Below, piece after piece: positions 17,425-26,420 of a stretch of DNA of 64,000 nt. The notes beneath the pieces are model-generated. The model was given only the letters and a program-made list of their open reading frames with translations, made no database searches and was not told the DNA's origin. Every line of letters starts with the position of its first letter. Positions within the stretch are counted from its first letter, which is position 1. Made by a program: the position numbers and the translations under genes. This DNA is from Chloroflexota bacterium (GTDB lineage Bacteria; Chloroflexota; Anaerolineae; Aggregatilineales; Ch27): positions 1-64,000 of the forward strand of contig JAIOAT010000007.1 of assembly GCA_019873685.1 (NCBI GenBank), written 5' to 3'.

Positions 17425-18060
17425 TCAGAACCAGAATCGTTCCAGCCAGTCCAGCAGCGTGCGCAGCACTTCCGGTGTCATCCGCACTGCCGCCTCGATG
17501 CCATTGGGAGAAAAGGCGTAGGCATGGATGTTGTACTTGCGCACGGAGAAGATCATGTAGTCGCGTTCCCACCGCGCTCGGCTCCACAGGAAAGCGATGC
17601 CCTGTTCCCGGCGCATCAATTCCAGCCAGTGCCGCCGGTCGACTTCTGGCAGGTTGCTCAGGGTAAAGCGCAGCGCCAGCATCGACCCCAGCGTGAAACT
17701 CAGTTCCAGCACACCGCTGATGCGATTGATGTCGACAATCAGGCTGGCTCCTCTGTCCTGCGTTAGCAGTTCCGCCGTGCCACGTGACGCCGTCTCCGGA
17801 TCGCGGGGCCTGAGCACGATCTGGGCCATCAGCGGCGCGTTGCTAAAGCGCCGCCCCAGTTCCGCATCCAGGTCGATTTCGCCAGCGAAGAAACGCTGCA
17901 GCACCGCGGGTGCGGAACTCTGAATCCGGTGCTGATGGCCGGAAAGCACCAGTTCACGCTGCAGCAGGTCGAGGGTTTGTTCGGGTTGCTGGTCATCAGC
18001 TTCACTGCCCCATATCGGGCCATCCTGGCTGCTACTTGCGGACAAATAGGAGTCGCTCAT
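17425..18060 (-). CDS. uncharacterised protein, 211 aa
   Basis: Open frame collinear with flanking - strand genes; no family recognised. Confidence 0.65.
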   Translation of the reverse strand: MSDSYLSASSSQDGPIWGSEADDQQPEQTLDLLQRELVLSGHQHRIQSSAPAVLQRFFAGEIDLDAELGRRFSNAPLMAQIVLRPRDPETASRGTAELLTQDRGASLIVDINRISGVLELSFTLGSMLALRFTLSNLPEVDRRHWLELMRREQGIAFLWSRARWERDYMIFSVRKYNIHAYAFSPNGIEAAVRMTPEVLRTLLDWLERFWF

Positions 18061-18121
18061 GACTGTCCATGCTTTCAGCCGGTGCTACCGGCGCCTACAC
18101 AGGGTGTTTATCCCCTGACGG

Positions 18122-19285
18122 TCAATCTGCTGGAGTCAGGGCCTTCTGGTAGATGCGGAAACGGTTGTAGATTTCGCCCCCGACCAGCGCGCTGATCTGG
18201 TTCATCGCCAGGTTGTCATCCAACACCCAGCCGAAGTCCCCCTCCGTAAACCCGGCCCGCACCGCCGGCTCAACCACCGCCATATAGAGCATCGCGTCGA
18301 TACCCGTCCCATGGTACTTGTCGATCACGCCCAGGAAAGGCACGCGGGTGCGGTTGACCTTGGGCCGCACCTTCCAGTGCCAGAGCACCTTCAGCAACGT
18401 CAGGAGCTCCGGCGTGTCAGGATGAGGCCGAGCGTGCTTGATCGCCTGATTGAGATCGGGGAACAACATGATGAACCCGGCTGGCTCCCCGTTGATCTCC
18501 GCGATGAAGATGAAGTCTGGCTGCAGGAAGCGCTTGAACTGGTTGAACAGCGCGTACAGTTCCTCCCGCGAGGGCGGCACAAAACCCCAGTTGTCCTTCC
18601 AGGCGTTGGTGTACATGCGGTAGAGCATGTCCAGATCAGCGTCAAAATGTTTGAGATCGGGGTTGCGCAGGGTGATGTTGCGCCGCTTCTTTTGCTTCTC
18701 CATCACCCGGATGATTTTTTCCGGCACATTCGCCCCGCGCATGGCCTCAGCCGCAATGCGATAGGACAACAGATCCATCACCCCCTTGTAGCCACGCTCC
18801 TCAATATAGGTTTTGTAGTAAGGGGGATTGTGCGGGTAGAGCAGAACATGGGGGCTATCGAAAAAGTCCACCTGCAGGCCAAATTCATCCATGTCGCCAA
18901 AGCTGGCCGGGCCGCGTATTGCATCATAGCCTTTGGCCCGCACCCACTCTTCGGCCGTCTGTAGCAGCGCATGGGCTGCCTCGCGGTCGTCCAGCACATC
19001 GAACAGGCCAAACCAGCCGATATGCTCGTGGTGATACTCGTTATGGCGCGGGTTGATGAACGCGGCAATGCAACCCACCGGTTCCGTCCCGCGCCAGGCC
19101 AGAAAGTATTCGATGTCCAGGTAGTTGGTCATCGGGTTATGCTGCGGGTTCAACTTCTCCCGGCGCATCGAAACCAGGGGCGGCACCCAGTGCGGATCGT
19201 TCGCATACACTTTCCACGGCAGGCGCAGCAAGGCGTCCTGCTCCGCGGGCGACGAGACACGACGAACAGAGACAGGAGCGGTCAT
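18122..19285 (-). CDS. large (387 aa) GNAT-superfamily acyltransferase-like protein
   Basis: YANDPHWVPPLVSMRREKLNPQHNPMTNYLDIEYFLAWRGTEPVGCIAAFINPRHNEYHHEHIGWFGLFDVLDD. Confidence 0.75.
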   Translation of the reverse strand: MTAPVSVRRVSSPAEQDALLRLPWKVYANDPHWVPPLVSMRREKLNPQHNPMTNYLDIEYFLAWRGTEPVGCIAAFINPRHNEYHHEHIGWFGLFDVLDDREAAHALLQTAEEWVRAKGYDAIRGPASFGDMDEFGLQVDFFDSPHVLLYPHNPPYYKTYIEERGYKGVMDLLSYRIAAEAMRGANVPEKIIRVMEKQKKRRNITLRNPDLKHFDADLDMLYRMYTNAWKDNWGFVPPSREELYALFNQFKRFLQPDFIFIAEINGEPAGFIMLFPDLNQAIKHARPHPDTPELLTLLKVLWHWKVRPKVNRTRVPFLGVIDKYHGTGIDAMLYMAVVEPAVRAGFTEGDFGWVLDDNLAMNQISALVGGEIYNRFRIYQKALTPAD

Positions 19286-19405
19286 TGGTCAATCCATCCT
19301 TGGCGTAGATGCCTGAGCGCCGGTCAAAGCACGCGGACTGCTGATGAAATGCCGCATCGCCCTCCAATAATACCAGCAATAGCGCCAAATCCCCATGAGT
19401 TGCTT

Positions 19406-19436
19406 TATTCTGATAAATTAGATGTAAATCAGAATA
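19406..19436. promoter_or_regulatory. inverted repeat upstream of radical SAM gene promoter (candidate operator)
   Basis: TATTCTGAT-AAATTAGATGTAA-ATCAGAATA, 9-bp perfect arms in an AT-rich intergenic region. Confidence 0.4.
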
Positions 19437-19458
19437 TTATAGAATCATTAGCAACTAT

Positions 19459-19488
19459 TTGACAGCGCCCAGTTTTCCGGTCTAGAGT
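19459..19488 (+). promoter_or_regulatory. sigma70-like promoter
   Basis: TTGACA (19459-19464), 18-nt spacer, TAGAGT (19483-19488); RBS GGAGG at 19521 and ATG at 19531. Confidence 0.5.
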
Positions 19489-19530
19489 GTAAAGAACCAT
19501 GCGAAGATTACATTCTTGTTGGAGGCTCCG

Positions 19531-20787
19531 ATGAGACCACCCAAACGCGCCATGTACCGCATGCCGTGGTCGTTGAATGATAATCCGATCGGCTGGCTGG
19601 AGATCACAGACAAGTGCAACATCTACTGCCGGGGCTGCTACCGGCGTAACCTGACCGGTCACAAGCCGCTTGAGCAGATCAAAGACGAAATTCGCTTCTT
19701 CAAGGAATGGCGCAACTGCGACAACATCTCCATCGCCGGCGGCGAGCCGCTGATCCACCCGGATATCCTGGAGATTGTCGCGTTCGTCCGCGAACTGGGC
19801 ATGAAGCCCCTGATCCTGACCAATGGCGTGCGGCTGACAGACGACCGCCCGTTCCTGCGCGAACTGAAGAAAGCCGGGGTCTTTGGCTTCACCCTGCACA
19901 TTGACAGCGAGCAACAGCGCCCGCACTGGAAAGGCAAGAGCGAGCAAGACCTGCTGGAATTGCGCCTGAGCTACGCCCGCATGATCCATCAGGAGGGCGG
20001 TCTGCACTGCAGCATTGGCGCGACCATCTACCCGGCCAATCTCGGCGATGTGCCGATGCTCGTCCGCTGGGCAGGCGAACACGCCGACCTGATCCAGGGC
20101 ATGATTTTCATCGCCTTCCGCGGCGCGCCACAGGACGCCGCTTTCGACTACTACACCGGCGGGCGGCGGCTGGAGGCCATCGACGTCAGCTACACCGTCG
20201 AGGACACCAGCGAAATCGGGATTACCTCCGCGGACATCTACGAGAAGATCAAAGAGGCGTGCCCGGAATACGAACCCGGCGCTTACCTGGGCGGCTCGCA
20301 GACTCACGACGCCGTCAAATGGCTGCTGGCGGCGCGTCTCGTGGGCAAGGGCAACCGCGTTTACGGCTCACTGGGGCCGAAGGCGATGGAGCTGGTGCAG
20401 ATCTTCCACCATCTGTTCCAGGGAACCTACATGGGTTACACCAGCCTGTGGCGCTTCCCCAAGATCGCTTTCCTGGCGCTGGGCGCGTTTGACCGGGGCA
20501 TCCGGCAGGCGCATGTGGCGTACTGGCGCGATATCCGCCGCAGCCCGCTGCGGGCCTTACAGCCGGTGTACGCCCAGAGCCTGGCCATTATCCAGGCCCC
20601 GGACCTGCTGCCCGATGGCCGGCAGGACATGTGCGACAGTTGCCCGGACATGACCGTGTGGAATGGCACGCTGGTGCACTCCTGCCGGATGGACGAATGG
20701 CGGCTGTATGGCTCGTATCTGATGGCTCAGCCCCATCCCGTCGAGGAAGCCACCCCCGAACCGGAGACCGTTTCCGCCAATCGCTGA
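19531..20787 (+). CDS. radical SAM protein with C-terminal Cys cluster (SPASM-like)
   Basis: LEITDKCNIYCRGCYRRN (CX3CX2C); SIAGGEPLIHPDI; C-terminal DMCDSCPDMTVWNGTLVHSCRMDEW. Confidence 0.88.
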   Translation: MRPPKRAMYRMPWSLNDNPIGWLEITDKCNIYCRGCYRRNLTGHKPLEQIKDEIRFFKEWRNCDNISIAGGEPLIHPDILEIVAFVRELGMKPLILTNGVRLTDDRPFLRELKKAGVFGFTLHIDSEQQRPHWKGKSEQDLLELRLSYARMIHQEGGLHCSIGATIYPANLGDVPMLVRWAGEHADLIQGMIFIAFRGAPQDAAFDYYTGGRRLEAIDVSYTVEDTSEIGITSADIYEKIKEACPEYEPGAYLGGSQTHDAVKWLLAARLVGKGNRVYGSLGPKAMELVQIFHHLFQGTYMGYTSLWRFPKIAFLALGAFDRGIRQAHVAYWRDIRRSPLRALQPVYAQSLAIIQAPDLLPDGRQDMCDSCPDMTVWNGTLVHSCRMDEWRLYGSYLMAQPHPVEEATPEPETVSANR

Positions 20788-20813
20788 CCTGTCCGAAGAA
20801 GTTTATCCACCAG

Positions 20814-20837
20814 GCCCGGCCCAGCGCCGGGCTTTTT
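20814..20837 (+). terminator. Rho-independent terminator
   Basis: GCCCGGC-CCAGC-GCCGGGC followed by TTTTT. Confidence 0.75.
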
Positions 20838-20849
20838 GCTGCCTCCGCT

Positions 20850-23135
20850 TTATCCCTGCACAAAGGGGCGGGCCAGCCGTGCTGCTGCCGACAGCACCCA
20901 CAGCGGCAGCTTTTGCCGCAGTGCCCACTCGGCCAGCACTTCCCGCAGCGTGCGCGGCACCAGCCGGATCACAACATTGCTGCTCTGGTCGGCCAGGCTG
21001 GGGGCGTCCGGACGGTCAAAGACTTTGTACCCCAGGTAAGGGTCGAACTTCCAGGGATAGCCTGCCGGACGCGGCAGCGGATGCAGAGGACGCTCGTAGA
21101 AGTTCTCAGCCAGCGCCTGCCCATCTGTACCGTACAGGCACAGGGTCACCCGCGCACAGTCCTCCGGCATCACCGGCAATTCCGCCGCCACGCGCTGAAC
21201 GCCATTGGCGGCCACATCAACCTGCGCCTGACCACTGCAGGTTATTCGACCGCCCGCGCCTGCAAACTGCCAGGCGACCGTTGCGCCGGGATAGGCCTGC
21301 GGTGTGTCGTTGAATACCCACAGCCCGTAGATCCGTCGCCCATCGTGTTCCAGGGCCACCTGTAGCGGCGCCGAAGCGCGGGCTAGCGCCGCATAGCCGC
21401 CCTTGGGCAGCCGCTCCGAATCCAGCACGCCGCAGCCCACCTGCGGCACCAGATCCGCCAGCCAGAAGTGCACATACCCGCCTGAGCCGGTGGCGCGCGT
21501 CCGGCGCAGGTGTTCGACATGGAACTGGATCAATGCCGCCTGGTACGCCCACAGCGACTCGATCTGGCCTTCCAGGTGGCGCAACCGCGCCCAGGCGTCG
21601 GGATAGCGCCGCAGTGTGGGTAGTGCCGCGGGGGCCTCGAAGCCAAATTCGGTGTTCATCCGCATGTGGTGGCGGTAGACGTCGGTGTAACGCTTGCTCC
21701 ACAGCGCCCCGTAATACGTATGGACGTCACCTGCCCGCTGCCAGTCATCCTCCATCTGTCCGGAACAAATGAAGACAGGGCGCGTGGGGTCGTACTGCTG
21801 CGCGTCAGCGTAGAGGGCCGGATCGGGGTGGCGCTCGTAGTTGTCGCGGTGAGCGAAGACCATCGTTGGCTCATTGTGGCAGGTCCACGTGATGATCGCC
21901 GGGTGGTTGCGCAACAAATCGATCATCCCCCGCTGCAACCGCAGCGCCCGCGCCTCAAACGCCAGGGAGGGATCATGCACCCAGTTCAGCTCAAAATCCT
22001 GCCAGATCAACATCCCGGCCCGGTCACAGGTCTCATAGACCGCCGGCGGCGAGACATGCACGTGCACCCGCAGCAGGTTGAGGTTGGCCGCGCGGGCCAG
22101 CGCCACATCGCGGGCCACGCCCTCCGACGTGACCTCGGCCAGGTACAGCCCCGGCATGTAAGACGATCCGCGCAGGAACACCGGGCGTTCATTGATCCAC
22201 CAGGTGAAACGATCCGGCGCACGTTCCAGGCGAACGGTGCGGATGCCGAACGTCTGCGCCAGGCAACTGATCGCCCGGCCGTCGCCATCCTCCAGCGTTG
22301 CCTCCAGCCGGTAGAGATTCGGGTCGCCGTGATCCCAGGGCCACCACAGGCGCGGCTCCGGCACGCGCAGGGTGTGGGTGATCGTCTGCACGCCGGGCGC
22401 TACCGCCAGCGCCAGATCATCGGCGATTCCTGGCCCATCGTGATTCTCCGCCGTCACCGCCAGCGCCAGGCGGCCCCCCCAGGGCTGACCGGTCGCGTTG
22501 GTCAGGGTGAGCGTCAGGGCTAGCGTTCCATCCAGCGCCGGATCGATACGCACGCGATCTAGGCTGATCCCGTGATCGAGCAGCAGCGTGACCGGCGCCC
22601 AGATGCCGATCGGGTTGACATCCGGCGGGATCACGCCCTCGCCATGTTCGTACTGGCCTTTGACCAGTCCCCGGATGACGTGGTTGATGGGATAACTGCC
22701 GCGCGGATTGGGTCGATCCCAGGGGGCGCTGACGCGGACGAGCAGCGTATTCTCCGCGCCGGGTTGCAACGCCCCGGTCACATCAAGCGTGAACGGCTCA
22801 AAGCTGCCCTCATGTTCCCCGACCGGCTCGCCGTTGAGCCAGACCGTCGCGAAGTAATCCACGCCGTCGAAGCGCAACCGTGCCCGCGGAAAACGGTCTT
22901 CCGGCGCGACGAAGCTCTTGCGGTAGATCCATGCCTGTTCGTTGATTTCCCGCAGATGGCCGCCCCAGTAAGGTCGGTCGGGGTGCAGGACCGGCTGCAG
23001 GTTAGCGCATTCCGGCACGCTCAGCCAGCCGGAGGAATCCGCCTCCGGCAACGCAGCAGATTCCAGCGGCACAGGGTGAACAGCCCAGTCCCCGCTCAGA
23101 CGTATGGCATGCGGTAGGGCATCAAAAGAAAGCAC
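20850..23135 (-). CDS. glycoside hydrolase family 2 protein (beta-mannosidase/beta-glycosidase-like)
   Basis: ITWTCHNEPTMVF (acid/base NEP), MNTEFGFEAP (nucleophile), N-terminal jelly-roll FDGVDYFATVWLNGEPVGEHEGSFEPFTLDVT. Confidence 0.9.
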   Translation of the reverse strand: MLSFDALPHAIRLSGDWAVHPVPLESAALPEADSSGWLSVPECANLQPVLHPDRPYWGGHLREINEQAWIYRKSFVAPEDRFPRARLRFDGVDYFATVWLNGEPVGEHEGSFEPFTLDVTGALQPGAENTLLVRVSAPWDRPNPRGSYPINHVIRGLVKGQYEHGEGVIPPDVNPIGIWAPVTLLLDHGISLDRVRIDPALDGTLALTLTLTNATGQPWGGRLALAVTAENHDGPGIADDLALAVAPGVQTITHTLRVPEPRLWWPWDHGDPNLYRLEATLEDGDGRAISCLAQTFGIRTVRLERAPDRFTWWINERPVFLRGSSYMPGLYLAEVTSEGVARDVALARAANLNLLRVHVHVSPPAVYETCDRAGMLIWQDFELNWVHDPSLAFEARALRLQRGMIDLLRNHPAIITWTCHNEPTMVFAHRDNYERHPDPALYADAQQYDPTRPVFICSGQMEDDWQRAGDVHTYYGALWSKRYTDVYRHHMRMNTEFGFEAPAALPTLRRYPDAWARLRHLEGQIESLWAYQAALIQFHVEHLRRTRATGSGGYVHFWLADLVPQVGCGVLDSERLPKGGYAALARASAPLQVALEHDGRRIYGLWVFNDTPQAYPGATVAWQFAGAGGRITCSGQAQVDVAANGVQRVAAELPVMPEDCARVTLCLYGTDGQALAENFYERPLHPLPRPAGYPWKFDPYLGYKVFDRPDAPSLADQSSNVVIRLVPRTLREVLAEWALRQKLPLWVLSAAARLARPFVQG

Positions 23136-23281
23136 GGTCGCCTCCGCTGGTGAAAGCCCGATAGCCCGCCGCTAAAGCCCGGAAAGACGCCGTCCAACGC
23201 CGGGCCGATCGTCACTTTTGGCGGTGCGCCAGGCCCTCTATGATAAGGGATAGTGCCAGCACCTTCAACAACGGAACCATC

Positions 23282-23623
23282 ATGCACGAATTGGGGATCA
23301 CCCAGAATCTGCTCAACCTGGCTATTCAGCACGCCGAACCGGCTGGCGCCAGGAGAATCACGGCCCTGCACCTGGTCATCGGCGAACTATCCAGTGTAGT
23401 CGATGACTCCGTACGTTTTTACTGGGAGTTCCTCAGCCGGGGAACCATCGCGCAGGGCGCGGCCCTGCATTTTGAGCGCGTCCCGGCGGCCTTTGAATGC
23501 CGGGATTGCAGCGAGGTGTTCCCGCGCAATGCGAATTTCCTATGCCCGGCCTGCGGGAGCGACCGGGTCCAGGTCAAGCAGGGCGAGGAATTCTATCTCA
23601 AAAGCATCGAAGTCGAGGACTGA
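23282..23623 (+). CDS. hypA: hydrogenase/urease nickel metallochaperone HypA
   Basis: MHELGITQNLLNLAIQHA; zinc site CRDCSEVF...CPACGSD. Confidence 0.92.
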   Translation: MHELGITQNLLNLAIQHAEPAGARRITALHLVIGELSSVVDDSVRFYWEFLSRGTIAQGAALHFERVPAAFECRDCSEVFPRNANFLCPACGSDRVQVKQGEEFYLKSIEVED

Positions 23624-23626
23624 ACC

Positions 23627-24280
23627 ATGCCGGAGATTCCCGTTGTCAGGAACATCATGAGCGTCAATGACGCTCTGGCCGCCGCAGTGCGCCGCCAGCT
23701 TGACGCCGCCGGCGTGCTGGCGCTGAACATCATGGCCTCGCCGGGCGCCGGCAAAACCAGCGTCATCATGCGGACGGTGGAAGCCCTGAAGACCGAGATG
23801 ACCATCGCCGCCCTGGATGGCGACGTTACTCCGGTTGACGTGGAGAAAATCGCCCGGACGGGCATCCGGGTAGAACTGATCAACACCGGCGGCAACTGCC
23901 ATCTGGACGCCAACATGATGACCGGCGCGCTATCCTCTCTGGACCTGACCGGCGTGGACCTGCTGCTGGTGGAAAACGTGGGCAACCTGATCTGCCCGGC
24001 AACCTTCGAACTGGGGACGCACTACAACGTGGTCATCGCCAGCGTGCCGGAAGGCGATGACAAGCCCTACAAGTACCCGGCGATGTACCGCGGAGCGGAT
24101 GTCCTGTTGCTGAACAAGATCGATATGCTTGCCTATCAGGAATTCGATCTGGCCTATTTCCGGCACGGGGTGGAAGTACTCAACCCCGGAGTAGCCTTCC
24201 TGCCGCTTTCCGCCCGCACCGGCGAAGGCTTTGAGGCCTGGCTGGACTGGGTGCGGAGGGCTGTCGCCCGCCAGCGTTGA
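23627..24280 (+). CDS. hypB: hydrogenase nickel incorporation GTPase HypB
   Basis: NIMASPGAGKTSVIMRT (P-loop); NTGGNCHLDANMM; LLVENVGNLICPA; LLNKIDML. Confidence 0.95.
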   Translation: MPEIPVVRNIMSVNDALAAAVRRQLDAAGVLALNIMASPGAGKTSVIMRTVEALKTEMTIAALDGDVTPVDVEKIARTGIRVELINTGGNCHLDANMMTGALSSLDLTGVDLLLVENVGNLICPATFELGTHYNVVIASVPEGDDKPYKYPAMYRGADVLLLNKIDMLAYQEFDLAYFRHGVEVLNPGVAFLPLSARTGEGFEAWLDWVRRAVARQR

Positions 24281-24395
24281 CCGTTCCGGTAAGCCGGGTG
24301 TCAGCCAGGCGTAGCCTTTCCGTAGGGGAAAGTACACGATCATTCGCTACAATGCCTCGTGCAGGTTACGACGAACCATCACGAGGAGACAAGCG

Positions 24396-26345
24396 ATGAT
24401 TCGGAAATTTCTACTGGCCCTGACCCTCTGTGCTGCCCTGCTTGCGCCGCTGAGCGATGCGCAGGCCCAGGGCGGCGACGACCCCAACGCCCTGCTGGAT
24501 ACAGCCCTTGCCTTTCTGGCGGAGCAGCTGGGCGTCACCTTGAGCCGTCAGGACCTGAGCGGCTGGACCTGGCAGGAAGTCCTCTGGCCGGATACCTCCC
24601 TGGGCTGCCCGCAACCCGATCAGGTCTACAGCCAGGTGCTCACCCGCGGCTATGACTTCCGCCTGACCACCGGCAGCAATGTCTACGAGGTTCACCTGAC
24701 GCCGGATGGCGCCACGGCGGTTTACTGTGGCATGACAGCTGCCGCGTCAGCCCCGACGCCTACCGCGCTGCCGTCCCTCCCGCAGGCGGCCACGCCCACC
24801 GCTGGAGCTGCCCCCGCTGCGGCCATCAGCGGTGAGGAACTGGTCAATATCGGCATCGCCTACCTGAACAGCCAGCTGGGCACGACCATCACCCGCCGCG
24901 ACCTTTCCCGCTGGGCTTGGGAAGCTGCCACCTGGCCGGATCGTTCGCTGGGTTGCCCACAGCCGGACGTCACCTATGACAGCAGCGCACCGGTGCCCGG
25001 CTTCATCCTGACCATCGAGTATGTTGACCGCATCTACGAGTTGCACCTGACCGCCGACCGGCGCACCATCATGCCCTGCGGCGATGATGAACGGCTGCAG
25101 CCGGCAATCGACACTGATTTCGCCGGCGCCCTGGCGGCGCTCGCCACGTCGACGCCTGCCGCCCCCGAAGCGGTCGCGGGCGACCGTCCGATCCTGTTCT
25201 ACACCGGCGCAGATGGCAACGTCTATCGCGCCGGCTGGAACGCTTACCCGGGGACCAATGTCACCGAGGATATCGCACCGACCCCGGCGACGCCTTCCCC
25301 CCTGCCCCGCTTCGATCACATTTACGGCTACTACCGCTGGTCGCCTGACGGGCAGCGCGTAGCCTTTCTGGATAGCGCGCCACCCGCCCGTTTGCTGGTA
25401 GCGGATGCCGTGGGCGGCCAGCCGGTGCAACTGGCCACTGATCTTGCCCTGCTCTACCCGCCCGCCTGGAGTCCTGACGGGAGCGCCCTGGCGTATGTCA
25501 GGCCCACCCAGACCTTCCGCGCCAACAGCCAGGTGATGGAAGTCTACGCGGTGGCCGTGCCGGGCAGTGACGAGAACACCGCGCCGCGCCTGCTGGCGAC
25601 ATTCGAGCAGGGCGTCGGTTGCGGCGGCGGCAGCAGCGATCCCGCCGATACCGTCTACAGCCGGGAAACCGGCTACATGGGCAACGCGCTAATGCTGGCC
25701 TGGCTGCCGGGCGACACGCTGCTGCTGACGCCAAGCTGCACCGGCGCGGGCCTGGCCCGCCTGGACCTGTCCAGCGGCGAACTGACCCTGATCGATCCAG
25801 CCCTCAGCCGCGTTACGCTTAGCCCGGATCGCAGCCGCGCTGCTGGCATCATTGCTGACGCCGATGGGAACCGCACCCTGACCCTGGTCACCTTGCTCAG
25901 CGGCGAGACGCAGCCGGTGCCGGTCTCCGGCACGCCGGATCAGGTGCTATGGAGCGCGGACGGGCAGCACCTGTACGTCTCGACCGTCGAGCCGGTGGAA
26001 CGTGTAGCCCGGTCCGGCGGCGAAGAGACGATCGGCGTCTATGCGGTACGCCTGTGGCGCATCAACCTGTCCACCGGGGAAGCTACGCTGCTCTTTGAGC
26101 AGGAAGGTCGCGGCATTGGGACGCTAACTGAGGCCCTGGATGGACGCGGGATGATCTTCAGTTTTGTGGAAGATTCGCGAGCCTGGCTGCAGGCGGTGGA
26201 AACGAATGCCAGCGCCGATGCTCAGCGCGAGGCTGCGCCGGGCGCCTGGCTGCTGCTGCTCACGCCGGAAGGCGCGATCACGCGCCTGGGGCGCGGCGGC
26301 CAGCCGGCTCTGCAGCCCTACCTGCCGGATGCTGCCCAGGGTTAA
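24396..26345 (+). CDS. secreted protein with duplicated N-terminal domain and TolB/WD40-like beta-propeller
   Basis: Signal peptide MIRKFLLALTLCAALLAPLSDAQA; two W..DxSLGCPQPD repeats; YYRWSPDGQRVAFLDS / PPAWSPDGSALAYV propeller blades. Confidence 0.8.
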   Translation: MIRKFLLALTLCAALLAPLSDAQAQGGDDPNALLDTALAFLAEQLGVTLSRQDLSGWTWQEVLWPDTSLGCPQPDQVYSQVLTRGYDFRLTTGSNVYEVHLTPDGATAVYCGMTAAASAPTPTALPSLPQAATPTAGAAPAAAISGEELVNIGIAYLNSQLGTTITRRDLSRWAWEAATWPDRSLGCPQPDVTYDSSAPVPGFILTIEYVDRIYELHLTADRRTIMPCGDDERLQPAIDTDFAGALAALATSTPAAPEAVAGDRPILFYTGADGNVYRAGWNAYPGTNVTEDIAPTPATPSPLPRFDHIYGYYRWSPDGQRVAFLDSAPPARLLVADAVGGQPVQLATDLALLYPPAWSPDGSALAYVRPTQTFRANSQVMEVYAVAVPGSDENTAPRLLATFEQGVGCGGGSSDPADTVYSRETGYMGNALMLAWLPGDTLLLTPSCTGAGLARLDLSSGELTLIDPALSRVTLSPDRSRAAGIIADADGNRTLTLVTLLSGETQPVPVSGTPDQVLWSADGQHLYVSTVEPVERVARSGGEETIGVYAVRLWRINLSTGEATLLFEQEGRGIGTLTEALDGRGMIFSFVEDSRAWLQAVETNASADAQREAAPGAWLLLLTPEGAITRLGRGGQPALQPYLPDAAQG

Positions 26346-26366
26346 GCCGCCAGGCCTGAAAACTAT

Positions 26367-26398
26367 ACAGGGGGCGCCCCAGCTGGAGTGCCCCCTGT
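26367..26398. terminator. bidirectional terminator-like hairpin
   Basis: ACAGGGGGC ... GCCCCCTGT followed by GCTTTTCC, between convergent genes. Confidence 0.65.
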
Positions 26399-26420
26399 GC
26401 TTTTCCTCCCAGAACCCCGA

